The position numbers and the translations under genes were made by a program. DNA of 64,000 nucleotides from Polytrichum commune (Eukaryota; Streptophyta; Polytrichopsida; Polytrichales; Polytrichaceae). Within the stretch, counting starts at the first letter, position 1. Each line of letters begins with the position of its first letter. The notes under the pieces are model-generated. The model made no database searches. It saw only the letters and a list, made by a program, of their open reading frames with translations, and was not told the DNA's origin. Location: the NCBI GenBank assembly GCA_950295325.1, contig OX485805.1:50926758-50990757 (forward strand), written 5' to 3'. Below are positions 1-12,705 of the stretch, in pieces.

Positions 1-967
1 GTAAACTAACATTCTTCTTCATGATGCACTTCCATAATTATGGATGCAAGGAAATCAATATGCTAGACATCAATGTAGTAGATCATAATCATGCATCATA
101 CCTTAGAGGGCGTTCTATTTCACCTCTACTAGTGTCGGAATGTAGTTTCCATGCATGGTTCAAGAGAGTCTCAATTTATGTAGGATTGACACATGGCAAA
201 ACTTGAGGGAAAAATTATAAGTTTTTGTCAGAATAGAGAGCCTTCTATGGTAGCTAATATCAAAACAACGACCATCATAACCATGAGAATCAAGTTGACA
301 ATTGGATGAATCTTCTACTATCAACATTATCTAGTGTCAAATAGTAATAAGCATCATATGGACCCTCATTATTGGGACAAGTGAACGAGACATATGTATA
401 GTAAGAAAATTGAGGGGGTAAGGTTGAGACATTTATAACTGATAAAACAAGAGAGTTTGCATATGTTTAAGAGGAGTAACAATGGAGAATTATTTTGAAT
501 GCAATTATTTAAAAAAAATCATGAACGTGGAAATTGCTACAATTTTCGAAGCATAAATTTTAGGGTTACGCATAAATGAACTTGGTCGATTATGGATGCC
601 TCAGCCTTATGGATTACTCAACTGATAAACAATGTTTGGTTACCCTGACTTCAAATGTCTTAAGCATTGAGATTCTAGCATCCGAAATCTTTAATCTTTG
701 GAATCAACTACTAGGCCATGAACACAGCTTATCAGTTGAGTAATAATGTTAAGGTCGATTACCAAACGTGAAGAAAATTGGCCTTATTTCTTTACGTTCA
801 GTGAGGCCCTCGCCGCAGGGCATTTGAGAAGCCTGCTTGGTCAAAGATGGATGAACTTAGGACGGAGTTCATCCAACAGGGTTTAGGGCTCGGGAGATAG
901 AGACAGAAGGGCGATGGCTATGGCGAAGCACAGCAAGGGAAGCAATTGAGTTCGCAAATTGGTAGCC
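1..967. other. Upstream intergenic region with a small hairpin
   Basis: No supported gene. The only structure seen is a perfect 16-bp inverted repeat, ATTACTCAACTGATAA at 613-628 and its complement at 729-744, which looks like the remnant of a small foldback element. The last few hundred bases should hold the promoter and 5' leader of the MMS19 gene that starts at 968. Confidence 0.5.
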
Positions 968-3900
968 ATGGCGACGCTCGAGTCGGTTATCGAGCTCTAT
1001 ATGAGCGATGATCGGCCCGCTTCCGAACAGGTCGGATAATGCAAACCAATTCTCAGTTCTTTCGCATGAGCACCTTCTAAGGTTAAGGGTTTGAAGCAAC
1101 AATCAAACCTGTTCTATCAATTCAATCGGAAATTATTTTAGGAGTTTTGAAACTAGAAATTCGGAATGCTAACATGATATGATTGAGTTTATCACGTTCC
1201 GAATCGTTAAGGTAACGATCAATGTCAGGCAACTACGAATTTGATGATGTGAGAAAATTGGAAACTGATGTAGGGGTCTTAGAACCACTATTGTTGAATG
1301 GAAAACGTGTGCTGGAGAGAGAGATTGGGATACACATGCTGGTAGCTTGGTAAATGTTCTGCAACCTTTCATTTGTTAGGGCACATGTATGGCACATGCT
1401 CGCCAGAGCAACAATGAATTTGATGATGTGAGAAATTTGGAAACTGTTGTAGGGGTTTTAGAACTAGAATTGTTGAATGATAAACGTGTATTGCAGAGAG
1501 AGATAAAAACGTGCCTGAGAATTTCACATCCTAGTAGCTTGTGAAGTGTACAGAAACCTTCAACTTTTCAGGACGCACGTGCTCTTGAGGACACCATTGA
1601 ATATCATGAATTGAGAAAGTTGGAACTAGTAGCATGAAATGATAATGCCTTTGAGAAATGTGAGCTACTTTGGGGCGACCGCATGGTATTGGAGTGTGGT
1701 GCAAGGATAGTGAACAAGGATTTGGACATCCGAGTGGGCTTGGTCCGAGGGGTTTGTTTGATTTCTCATTGGTGGTCTGGTATAAGTAGAATGGTGAAGG
1801 TGTTGGGGAATTGTGAGGCGGCGAATTTTGCTCATTTGATGGCTTGCTTGGTATGGGGATACTAAAATGTCTGGTAGGTGCGTGGGTTGGACAGGCTTCG
1901 AGCTGCAAGGCGATCGCTAAACAGGTTGCGCATGGCAATCTTACAATGCAGAACCTGGTGTGTAGTTCTCCCCCATCATGCAGTTCTGTCGAGGAGCTTT
2001 CGTACTTGCTGCATTGGACTTTGTGTGATGTCTTCACTGTCAAATACTGTTGAGCGGTGCAGGATTGGTCCTCAGGGGAATTTTAAACGAACTAGGGCTT
2101 TGTGGGATGTATGAACTCAAATTCATGCTGTTGAGGCAATTTGGGTCATCACAATCAATTAGTGCTCCCAGGATCCGCTCTAGCTCTGACATCTCCATGA
2201 GCTGACAGACACATATAGGCTAAACATTCAACCTGGAGAATCTACCATGGAATGTTGGTTGGGGATACAGTACTAGAGGTTTTTGTTGTAGTGGAATGTA
2301 CTTCTCAAATTGCACACGGATTGCACGGATGCACATGGATTGCTGTAAACTCTTACTCTATTCTTTGTTCTTACTTCCTTCACAAATAGAAGGGAGAATT
2401 TTAAGTTGCACATTTTGGAGTGCAGGTGCTTACTCTTGGAACATACTTGACCACAACTGACAACATTGTTAGAGCTCGTGGTAAGATTCCTTTCTTAGTG
2501 ATCGTGGTCAAAATCTTATAGATCTCAAAAGTGATATCTCAGAATGTCTTTACAATTCTGGAATTAGTGGGTTTGTATAAAGTGATCAACGTGGACATTG
2601 CGATCAACTTGTACGAAGTGACCAGGATCATCAATTTGGAAATTGTTGTGGAATTGGAGTCATCATAGAGGGGTTTCTATCAGGAATTTCCAGGTGGTGT
2701 AGATCCTGACACTCTTGAAACTAGTCTTAGAAATTTAGGATCTTCTCCTATATATAAGAAAGCTCCAGATTTAAGAAATTCACAAAACCTGCTTTTGGAT
2801 GTTCACAGGCACTTTGCTACTTTCAGAAATACTTGCAGTGCTTTCTGCCACTGCTCTGGAGGACACAGCTATCAAGAGTCTCAGCAACTTCTTCAGTTCA
2901 AGACTTGTAAGTTCAATGCCTTTGCAATGGAACACTTTGTTCTCTATTTGATCTGTAAGGTGCAACCTTTTTGTTTGGAGCGGACTAAAGTAATTCAATC
3001 TGCTTGTTCAGAATGCTAATGATTGAATTTGTGATTGTTAGTTTTAAAAAATAAAAATTTAAGATGTTGTGGCAAGTCACAGGTGATTGAGTTCCATACT
3101 ATCACGCATTCTACTATTTAGCTTATTCTGAAGAACGTGGTCATGTCAAAGCTAGAGCATGATTGATTAAGTCCTTTCTTGTTGCCATCAAACACTAATT
3201 TTTCCTCAACTGAGTGTATTCTTTGACTCTGCTTAGGGCGACTGGCATTGTTTGCGAGGTGCTCTCCATGGTTGCCTTGTCCTTCTAAGGAGGACATCAA
3301 GTGTGGGAGCAGTGGAGGTGGAAGGAGCCAAGGAAATGGCAAACTCGGCCTTGGAAAACCTTCATGTTCAGGCATTAGCCCAACACGATCGCAAGGTAAC
3401 CTCTTCTGGTCCTCACAGAGGCATTCCATATGTTCTTTGTATCTGATGCGTTCAACAGTTGAGGTTCTATGCTTCACCTGTAAAATATGAATTTTAGAAT
3501 GTTTGGTATTTGTGACAACCCTGGCTGCTCCAAAGCAGGGATGTTCTGTATCTGGCCCTACATCTTTGGTTGGTTAGTCATGAAGTGCAGCTACAGCACA
3601 GGTGGACTAGGAAAGTTTTACATGAAAAATGACTGAACCTGAATCTTTGCTGGATGTTTTTCAGCTCTGCTTGGAGCTATATAAATGCCTTCTGGACAAG
3701 CATTCTGCTGCAGTTGCTCCATTGGTATGCTCTGCAAAATTCCAATATACTTCTCATTTCCAGATCTGAACAATCCCTCTTTCTTCTAGACTTGGTCCTC
3801 TGTGATGCATGAAATATTCTTCTTAAAGCAATCATCTTGAGACATGAATAGCTATTAGTCAGATTTGTAGCGCCTCTGCTGAATATTTCTTCTATGCAGG

Positions 3901-6900
3901 AAGGCGACCTTGTGTTTGGAGTTGTTGCAGCCATTGAAGAAGAAAAAGACCCACGGTGTTTGTTACTTGCCTTTCAGCTCATAGAGCAACTGTCACGTCT
4001 CTACCCAGACCCTGATGGGCCAGTTGGCTCATGCGTGGAAGAGCTTTTTGATGTTGTTAGTCGATATTTTCCAATCTCCTTCAACCCTGTAAGTAGCAAT
4101 GAAGGCTATTTTACTCTTAGTGCTAGGTGGAAAATTGGTGAAAGCATATCACACATAGGCAAGGTATGCATAGGGGGGGCATTGTGATTATCCTGTTGCT
4201 TGTTGCTGTTAGCGCCTCCGAAAATCTGCTCAAAGATCAGGATGTTTTGGGTTTGTAGGGTGTTTTAATGCCTTTGTTTTTCTAATTGTGTCTCCCGATG
4301 GTTCACTTTTTGCTGCAGCAACCTGGTAGTCCGGATGTAATTACAAGGGATGATCTAGCAACAGCCCTAAAGGTTAGCTTTCTCCTAAAATCTACTTTAT
4401 TTCTGGTTGGAACTTTAAATTTCAGTGATCAGCTAAGGAGACAATCTAGTCTTGCTAGTTGTTTGTTTTGCTTACTGCTCTGCTGCAGCTTGTTTTGGTG
4501 GTGACTTCTTTTGTGTGGTCCTTTGAATCTTTTGTGGCCACTAGTTCCATTATTGGCAGTGCACTGTAACAGAAGTTCACAAAATCTGTATTATGCATAC
4601 TTTGTGCCATTCTTGAAGTGCATGCTGAGATGACAATGACTAGACTGAAAACCTTTGTAGAAGCAGATTTCTCATACTTGATTGATTGTGATCGACAGAG
4701 AACCTTTTGCTGCACACCATTATTTGCTCCATTTTGCATACCGCTGCTGCTAGAAAAACTGTCATCAAGTCTTCGAAGGGCAAAGGTGGGAGCAAGTCCA
4801 CCAATCACTTGTGATTGTAATATGGAGTCACCATGAATGTCTTGTGTGGCTGTGAAGTCTGCTAGTTCATTGTTATCTGAACACTATGACTTGGAATACC
4901 TCTTGTTGCGTCTCTGATTTTAGGAACCAACAAAACTGTTGGGATAGTCTGACTGCAAGTTATTGCCATGTATGATTTTTTTCAACATCCATGTACAGTC
5001 ATCAACTATGTCTGCATTGGTGAAGCAGAGGTTGTGTCATTTTGAACCCTTATCCATTTTGTGAATGTCTTCACTTGTCACTAATGTTGAAGTTTACCAA
5101 CTTCAATCCAGAACATAGTGCTTGTTGTTTCAGTGCTTTGCATTGAGTGTGAAGAGATTGTTTCAGGATAGATTGCTGATTTGTTATTAAGCCGTACAGC
5201 TAGGTCGTTGTGAGGTATACTGAAGTGAAATTTTCCTTTTCTGTAGCTGGACTCACTGAGTTACCTTGGCCATTGTGCACTCGCTTATGGAGCCAAAGCT
5301 TTAAAACAATATTCACTTCCAGTTTGGGAGGCCCTCAAATCAGAACTTTTGCCACCATCAGTGCCCACTTCAGCAACATCCTCAGAACCTAAAGATGCAG
5401 AGATTGTCGAAGAGGCCACGAGTTGCTTAATTAGCTGGATTGCAAGTTTCCAAATTGAAAAGGACCTGTCCCTAATAGCTATGAAGAAAGCTGGAATTAT
5501 GGAGGCTGGAGATTTTTTGCATCTGATATTGAAAGATGAATGCATTGAGGACCTTATTATCTGTGTGAAGAATGACATCTGTGGCCCAGAAAAGGCCAAT
5601 TATGATCTTGCGTCACTCCTGATGAAGGACCGTGCCAGACATCAAGCTCAGGCGATAGGTCATGTCCTGGCAGCAGCTGCTCGGGCGTCCCCATCCTCCT
5701 GCTTTGTGATTTGCAACCAGGTTCTAAAACGTCTTCTTGCTGTAAATGAAATTGCTCCAAAGGAAGGAGATCTGAGGAGTGGAGATGCCGTAAATATTAA
5801 TATGGACAGTGATTGGAGTAACTTTAGGAGTGTAGGTGGATTGAACATTGTGAATCAAATTATATTAGCAGCTCGCAGCTTAGCAGAAAAGTGCTTTAAG
5901 GGACAGTGGCCTGCCACACAGTCTCCAGCAGAGACATCAGGAACTTGGATGGATCCACTTAGGGAACAATCAGAAGGTCTTTCAACTATTTTCCATCAAA
6001 GTCTCCTTGCTACTTGGTCAAATGACCTTCGAGCAGTTGGAGGTAGTTTTTCTCTGCATATTGATCCTGTCTCTTATTCTTTAGGACATACTTAGGTGCA
6101 TCTTATAAAAGTCATACAGGCTATCTGTAAATCTCGTATGGTGTTGTAAATATTGTCATCAGTCCTGGTCAATGGTCATTATCTTATTCTGGAGTCATCG
6201 TCTTTCATCTATTGGGGGTCATTTTTTGACAGAAATGCTCAATTGCATATTATTTGTTTGTTTCATACTGATGGTGTTTAAAGGAGAAGAAATGCTGAAG
6301 TGGGAACTAGTCTATTCTGAAGGTTTCATGTGCGAGCAGTGACAGGATTACAGGTTTTGGCATCATTCCCTGCACCGCTCTCTCCTCTCAGCATCGACCA
6401 ATTGAAATATATCCTGTTAACTTTTAAGAAGCTGTTGATTTCTGATAGCGAGCAACAAGAATTCTATGCAGACATTCTTACAGCTGTAGAGAATATCAGT
6501 AATTTGGAGGAACAATCTGGAAGAATGGTGGAAGGAGACATTAGCGTCTTGACTGTTATTATTCCAGAGGTCTTGGAAGCAGTTCGACAAGCCAAAACAG
6601 AAATCTCAGTGAATAGGCCATTGAGGGCTCTTGCCACAATTTGCGGCCAAAGACCAATTGCTCGTCAATTGGTGATTGGAGATCTTACACAAATTATCTG
6701 TCTTGATATCTCAGGTGCTGATGTAAGCATTCAGGAACTTTCCTTCTGCTTCAAGAGGTGAAATGATTATAGACTGGCAGTTTATATCTATTTATTATTT
6801 GATGGATTTGCGGGGCATTGCCACAGGGTAGGGAAGATGCAGAGGAGATTTCTGGGAAGTTGGTGGGTGTCTTGAAATGTTTGTCCGAGTCCATACTTCC

Positions 6901-9900
6901 CTGGTTCGTTACTGCAACTCTATTGATAATCTTTTGTTGTTACAGTTTAGCAACGACTTGCTTCTTTTCTTTTTCTGCAGTTGTATTTTATGGATGGGAT
7001 CAAATTTATCATGTGGCAGCATCTACAATCTGCTGTTTTATGTAATTGCTATGGTGAGTGGATCCTAACTCTTTGGTTGTATTGATGTAATGACACAGGT
7101 GTAATGACACAGGGAAGGATCAACTTGCAGCAGCGAAATTGGCTATGGAAATCTGGAGTGTCTTGTATACACAGGGCCTTAAGGCCCATCAAGAAGTAAG
7201 ACATTTTCTCACATTGGGGTTGTTGCGTTAGTGTAGATCATCCTCCTTAGTGTCACCTAATGTGGCAACTGGATGTTAACTACCTCAGAATTGTGATTGT
7301 AATTGTGTGATTTATAGGTTGTTTTGTATCATATTTAATTATTTTCAATGTGCAGGTTCTAAAATGGAGTATGCAAGCCATACGAGCTGCTGTTGTGAAG
7401 TGTGATGCAGCAGCACAAAGAGACATCCTATTGAATGGCTTGGAGCACTTATCATGTACAGAAACCTTTCAGTTACAGCACATTAGTTCTTGTTTTGAGG
7501 AGAAAGTAAGAATGAGCCAGTCCAATCCCAACAAGAGGAAAGCATATGAAGAGGAGAAAGGTTGGTCAGTTGCACTTGTAGCTTCAGTTGTTGTGTCACT
7601 GAGACCAACAACAGAAGTGTCTGATAAACAAGTTCTTATGGAAATGATGATGCGGGCTGCTCAGTCTGAGGAGTCTCCACTTATATCTGGGACAGCAGCT
7701 CAGGCTGTAGCATCCTTATTGAACAAGTGGGTGGATGTGTCCACGGACAAGGTGTGTCATTTACAAGAATTTCCACTTTCTATATTAGTTTGTAAGACTT
7801 TGTAATGTCTTTGTAGCTCATAAGTATCTGTAGAATCCAATTTGAACCCTGAATGACTATGTATTTCTGCCCAGCTTTAAGTGGATTAGCTTTATTATTC
7901 TTAAAGTGGAGTTCATCAGAGGTGAAGAATATCTTGTTTTGCTGAAACTATGAGCCCAGTCCAATATTTAGCTTGTGTAGGCACTTAGGGCACCTCAAGT
8001 AAGTTGCAAAATCTCTCTGAACGTGTGATCTGCTGGTGCTGGTGATTTCAGACTGGCACTTTCACAATGGAAGATGCTATTGATATGGTACTAGAGAAGG
8101 GGTGGTTATCAGGAATTACGAGCCACAACTCTATTCCACATTCTCTCTCTGGAGAGTCTACATCAGTCAGGTGTGTGCGACAAAAGGTGTGTGGGGTTCA
8201 AGCAGTTGCATGGGTTGGGAAAGGTTTGGCGATGAGGGGTCACAGCAGAGTTGCCGGTGTAGCCTCTTTCCTCCTGGAGCTACTTCTATCAGGAACTTCT
8301 GAGGTTTTTCACTGCTCCTCATGTCCTTGCTGAATAGCCATAAATTTTGATTTCAGAAGTATTGGGAGCTTGGTTGCAATTGTTCTGATCTATTACTGCA
8401 GCAATGGGTTCACTTGTTTTTCTCTACTGTAGTTTTTTCAAGGCGTACCTATATGTGTCTTATGGCAGAAAATATTTCACCTTTCGTGAGCATGTTCATA
8501 GCGATGTCTAGCTATGAACATTGATTTGTATCTGCTGGTGACAGGAAGGAGAAGGCTCCAGCCTAGCTTTGGCTGCAGCTGAAGGACTGGGGACAATTGT
8601 GAAGGACACTCATGACTGCTTGAACAAATTCCATCATGCCATTGTTCGACCTCTGTACAAACAGCGTTTCTTTAATAGCATGCTCTCCCCCCTTGTGGAA
8701 GCTATTCGTACATCAGGCGACACTTATGTGAGGTGAAAAATCTAGGCCTTCAATGTATAACCTCCTCCTTGGACAGAGAGACAGTTCAACCTGTCTTGAA
8801 AGTTACAGATGCAGTTTATTCTCTTCTCTTTTGTCTGTGTTGTGCTCTCTAAAACATGAAGTCCTTGGAATTCTCTGCCAGATACAACCCCTGTTTTATC
8901 CTGGGAGGTAGAGTTCTTTTTCTCCGAGCTATAACTCTAGCTGGGCCTCTTGCAGGTTGTGGTTGCATCGAGGTATTGCACAGTTGATCTCTGGGATTCC
9001 CCATGTTGCTCTTCTGGCTGATGGGAAAAAGGTGAGCATGGGCATATCTGAGAGTTTATTGTGTCAACTGTTGCACATCATCCTAGGCTGGAGTAAGTGA
9101 GTCTATTTCCTTGTGGACATATTCCTTGACTTGTTTGTGGTTAAAGCCCCGCCTTATTTCATGTCACAGGTCATGTGTTGTGTACTCAAGGATCATGTCA
9201 ATAAGAAATGCTCAACTGGAAGCAGAAAGATTCTTGTCAGCTGCTTGATGCCTTGTGTTTGGTGTTTTGGAATATGTTGTTTTCCAGGCTTTTCCAGTGC
9301 TTTTGGGAGCACTACCGTTTTTATCCACAGACTCAAGGGACTCGGATCTCCTTCTCTCTACCTTGCTGGCATTATCTGCATTCCTTGTAGATGTAGATCA
9401 TGGTGAGGGTTTACACTAAACAACTGTTGCTGTTTTGTTGCGTTGATCAATCCTTACATGTCATGTCTCTTCACTCCAGCTATGTATTTTCCATTTTCTT
9501 GTCTAAGCCATTTCTGAGAATTGTATTATACCATAAAATTGTTTGTAGTTATTTTCCGGTGAGGAAATGTACTAATTTGATTATGATCATGTTGGTCTTG
9601 CAGGGAGGTCAATAGCCGAGGACCATGCCTCCAGCATTGTGAAGCATTTACTGGCTCTGATTCGGTACCAGTATTCAGTGGTAAGTTTGATATATACACT
9701 TCTGTCTAGGGATTATTTGGAGTGTCCTGAACATTGGTCTGAAAATATAAAGAGGCACCAACAAAATTAGCTGATGCACTTATTCCGTCTTTCCAGGTAG
9801 TAGATCCTTCATTGCCAGTTACCTCTCTTGAACTATCAAAGCCTTCTGCATTGATGTGATGCAATTGTCAAAGAGGGATTCTGTGCTAAATGTTCATTTG

Positions 9901-10495
9901 ATGTACAGGTAGTGCGAGAGACTGTTCTTCAATGCTTGACAGCTATTGTCGGCCTTCCTTATCCTCGACTATACCCTTTGCGACAAGAGGTATGGTGAAA
10001 GTATATGATAGGTTAACTAGGGAACTTTTTTTACAGCTTCTTGCATTTGACTCAAGAATTCAGAACATGCAGCTGACTCGAACAGACTGAAGTGCTCAGA
10101 AAATAAAATAATTTAAATGATTTGGACTCCCTGATTTGGCAGGTCCTACGAGGAATGTCAGTTGCAGTAGACGATAAGAAGCGTGTTGTGCGCAAAGAAG
10201 CTGTGCGATGTCGACAAGCCTGGTACATCTCTTTTGCTGTTCCGATTGGATTACAAATTGCTGTATCACTTGATACAAGATGTAAGATATCATAGAGCTA
10301 TATAATGAAACCTCAAGATAAACTACATTGCAGCCATATGCATCCTGGTTTCCTCCCAATCTCATGGAGAACGTTGGTGTAATGCCAGGAGTGTCCATGC
10401 TGGACCTTAGTTTCATAATATGGCTTGTTGGTAATTTCTGGAAGCTTTACTTAAATATTGCTGGTTTTGGCAGGGCTGCTATTACTTCTAAGTAG
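968..10495 (+). CDS. MMS19: MMS19 homologue (cytosolic Fe-S cluster assembly / genome maintenance HEAT-repeat protein)
   Basis: MMS19 is the HEAT-repeat adaptor of the cytosolic iron-sulfur targeting complex and delivers clusters to DNA polymerases, helicases and primase. I built the model from splice sites that keep the frame: exons 968-1030, 1895-1957, 2426-2480, 2809-2906, 3237-3395, 3665-3724, 3900-4088, 4319-4372, 4699-4785, 5247-6042, 6340-6722, 6827-6903, (6981-7053), 7113-7195, 7356-7751, 8052-8303, 8545-8732, 8956-9031, 9288-9402, 9604-9680, 9909-9989, 10143-10222 and 10474-10495. Recognisable stretches are YLTTTDNIVRARGTLLLSE, EEEKDPRCLLLAFQLIEQL, CIPLLLEKLSSSLRRAK and the C-terminal EAVRCRQAWAAITSK followed by TAG. 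The total is about 1,175 residues, close to plant MMS19 length (about 1,100-1,150). The start is the first in-frame ATG, giving MATLESVIELYM. The exons between 6.9 and 7.2 kb are uncertain because their phases do not join cleanly. No disabling change was seen elsewhere. Confidence 0.92.
1233..1600 (+). repeat. Tandem ~180-bp duplication in MMS19 intron 1
   Basis: The segment beginning GAATTTGATGATGTGAGAAA at 1233 recurs at 1413, followed in both copies by related GGAAACTG, TAGGGGT, TTGTTGAATG and GAGAGAGAT blocks. A weaker third start lies near 1603. It sits inside the first intron and has no coding meaning. Confidence 0.7.
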
Positions 10496-11603
10496 TTCTG
10501 CTTGCACCCTCAGCTTTTTATTGGTTCTTAACTGCAAAGCTGCAATGCTTGTACTTCGGAGACCCAAAATCAAGGGTATGGGAAGGACAGCCTCACCAAA
10601 AACGAAGCACTCAAGACCCAGTTCCATGATGGTGGTGCAGGTGAAGTCTTGAAACGTGGATCCTACTTTTAAAGGAGTTGCAAGTTATTGCCAAAATAAG
10701 TGCATCCATTCACTCTAAACTGAATGATTGGCAACCCTTTAGTGTAATAACTTTCCACCAAGGTTGAAATTTGAGACATAGGCATGTGTTTTGGGGCACT
10801 TTTCACAAGTGTGCTAAAGGAAGGTCACCCATTTCTTAGGACCCTGACCACCTTCATTTTCTGGCTGTGAGAATATTCGAACTGGGCCTGTATGACACCC
10901 AAGCATATGGTGGGCAGGAGTGTTTGGGTTTAAATAGAGTTGCAATCCCATTGAAGCGTTTCTAAACTACTCTTCAAGAAGTCTTTTCGCAGACCTGACA
11001 CTGTTTGTGAAGATTTGGATGAATATCTTCTACAACAGAAGGATGCAGAATAATGCTGATTAGGCCTAGAAGTAAATGAGGTCTTTAAAGATATGCAGAG
11101 GTCTTTAATTTGGTTTCACTGGTCCTTCATGGCTAAGAAACTCTTGGGAGCTATGTATGAATCGAAGGTGCCATACTCAGCTGACAATTTGTCATGTATC
11201 GTTTTGTTGCCAAGGTTACTCCAGATTGCTAAGGGTGAAGGTGAGCAACATGAGTCAGTAAGCATTGATGTGCCTTGTTAATTGTGACTAATTATAATTT
11301 GCAATCCAAGGTATCACCAAACAATCTGGAAAAGTGTTGCAATGAATGGCTCAGTAACTTTTGGACCCTTGGTTAATTTGTAGCTATCATTGTCCAAAAC
11401 TTTGCTCTCTTGGACCAATCCAAACATTTTTTCTATGCCCGACAGAAAATCTATGAACTGCAGGTGAGAGCACATTAAATTGCATACCCTGTGCAGATCC
11501 TGACATGACATGAACTTGACTTGATCTGCTCAGCATGTAATGGAAGGGCTAGCACAACGGGAAATAATTCCATTTTGGTTTTCTCAGCATATTTTCCACT
11601 ACT

Positions 11604-11817
11604 CCGTTTATGGTATGTAGTGTCACTTACTATTTGGAATTACGCAATGCTATAATTCATTCTAAGATTGTTTTTCTACTAGCAAAGGTTGAATGAGTTT
11701 TTCAAAAAATTTCAGAACAAAAATAACTATAGTTGATCAAATCTTACATTCTCTGTAATAGCATGTTATAGCTTTGAGGAATTCTGATTAGTAAGTGACA
11801 TTGAATACCATAAACGG
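11604..11817. mobile_element. Small TIR element (MITE-like) downstream of MMS19
   Basis: The left arm at 11604-11657 starts CCGTTTATGGTAT and contains GTCACTTACTA and GCTATAA. The right arm at about 11765-11817 is its imperfect inverted copy, with TTATAGC, TAGTAAGTGAC and ATACCATAAACGG. The arms are about 53 bp and the interior about 107 bp, with no coding capacity. Related end sequences occur at 60306-60530. Confidence 0.65.
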
Positions 11818-12000
11818 TGGAGAGAAAAGAGCTGTCCAATTTACAATCCAGGAATTCTGAATAGTAAGTGACACTGAATACCATAAACGGTATAGAGAGA
11901 AGAGCTGTCCAATTTACAATCTTGGAATTCTGAATAGTAAGTGACACTAAATACCATAATCGGTGTAGAGAGAAAAGAGCTGTCCAATTTACAATCCAAG
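11779..12000. repeat. Minisatellite of about 73-75 bp, three units, built from a TIR end
   Basis: The block GGAATTCTGA..TAGTAAGTGACA..GAATACCATAA..CGG followed by AGAGCTGTCCAATTTACAATC repeats three times, with the AGAGCTGTCC anchor at 11828, 11901 and about 11976. The first half of each unit is the right arm of the adjacent TIR element, so the terminal repeat appears to have been amplified in tandem. Confidence 0.75.
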
Positions 12001-12258
12001 CAACTCGAGAAACAAACAAGTACTGCAATTAGCAGCAAGGATACATGACGGTAACACACTCAAAAAGGTGAATCACAAAAAGCTGTGGCACTCCTGTGCG
12101 CACGAGGACACTGGAACTTATATTTGCAATTTCTTAGAAGTATAGTGTGCTCCAACCCTCTCCTCCACAAGGATGAGCACATCTGTCCTGCATGGATTAA
12201 TTCATGACTAATCCCCTAAGAAATACATGTCAACCTCCTCAGCGTAATGCAGTGGTTT

Positions 12259-12705
12259 CTAGTGCCAGGGCTGAATGAAGGAGTACACATGGTCCTTGAG
12301 GTTGGCTCGGTAGAAGCCGTTTGCCTTGATCTGCCAAAGACAGTCATTGCAAGGAGTGAGGTTGAGCATCAAATTCCGCCGTGCGCCAAATACACCCTCC
12401 CATACCTTCACATCTTGTTTGTGGATATCACACCCGCGGCCGACGACGCAGGATGCGTTGTCGATCCATTCGAAGTGGCAGGTCCAACCCTTGGAAAAAA
12501 GGCTGATAGGAAACTGCCACATGTGGCTCTCTTCAACGCCGAGGTTCACTGGGCCGTGGTGTGCGTTGGGGCCGAAGCAGTCTGCCGTGATGGGATCGCC
12601 CACCAGGTTGAACAGCGTCACGGAGCCTTGTACGTCGGCGTTGACTGCTGTGATGGCGGACACCAAAAGAAATGCAAGGATGGCGGCAACCTTGGTCGAC
12701 TTCAT
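12259..12705 (-). CDS. Secreted S1-family protein (plant self-incompatibility protein homologue, SPH type)
   Basis: A single-exon 148-residue protein. Residues 1-24 (MKSTKVAAILAFLLVSAITA..) form a typical signal peptide, with cleavage likely after VNA. The mature part follows the S1/SPH layout: an N-terminal strand with VTLFNLVGD, an early cysteine (TADCFG), the aromatic HMWQFPISLF followed by WTCHFEW, and a C-terminal CLWQIKANGFYR block. There are seven cysteines in the mature part, consistent with extracellular disulfides. In poppy the founding member is a stigma ligand, but most SPH proteins have no known role, so no self-incompatibility function is implied here. The length is normal for the family. 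The ATG is the first in frame and directly precedes the signal peptide. It lies alone, about 1.8 kb beyond MMS19 on the opposite strand. Confidence 0.8.
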   Translation of the reverse strand: MKSTKVAAILAFLLVSAITAVNADVQGSVTLFNLVGDPITADCFGPNAHHGPVNLGVEESHMWQFPISLFSKGWTCHFEWIDNASCVVGRGCDIHKQDVKVWEGVFGARRNLMLNLTPCNDCLWQIKANGFYRANLKDHVYSFIQPWH

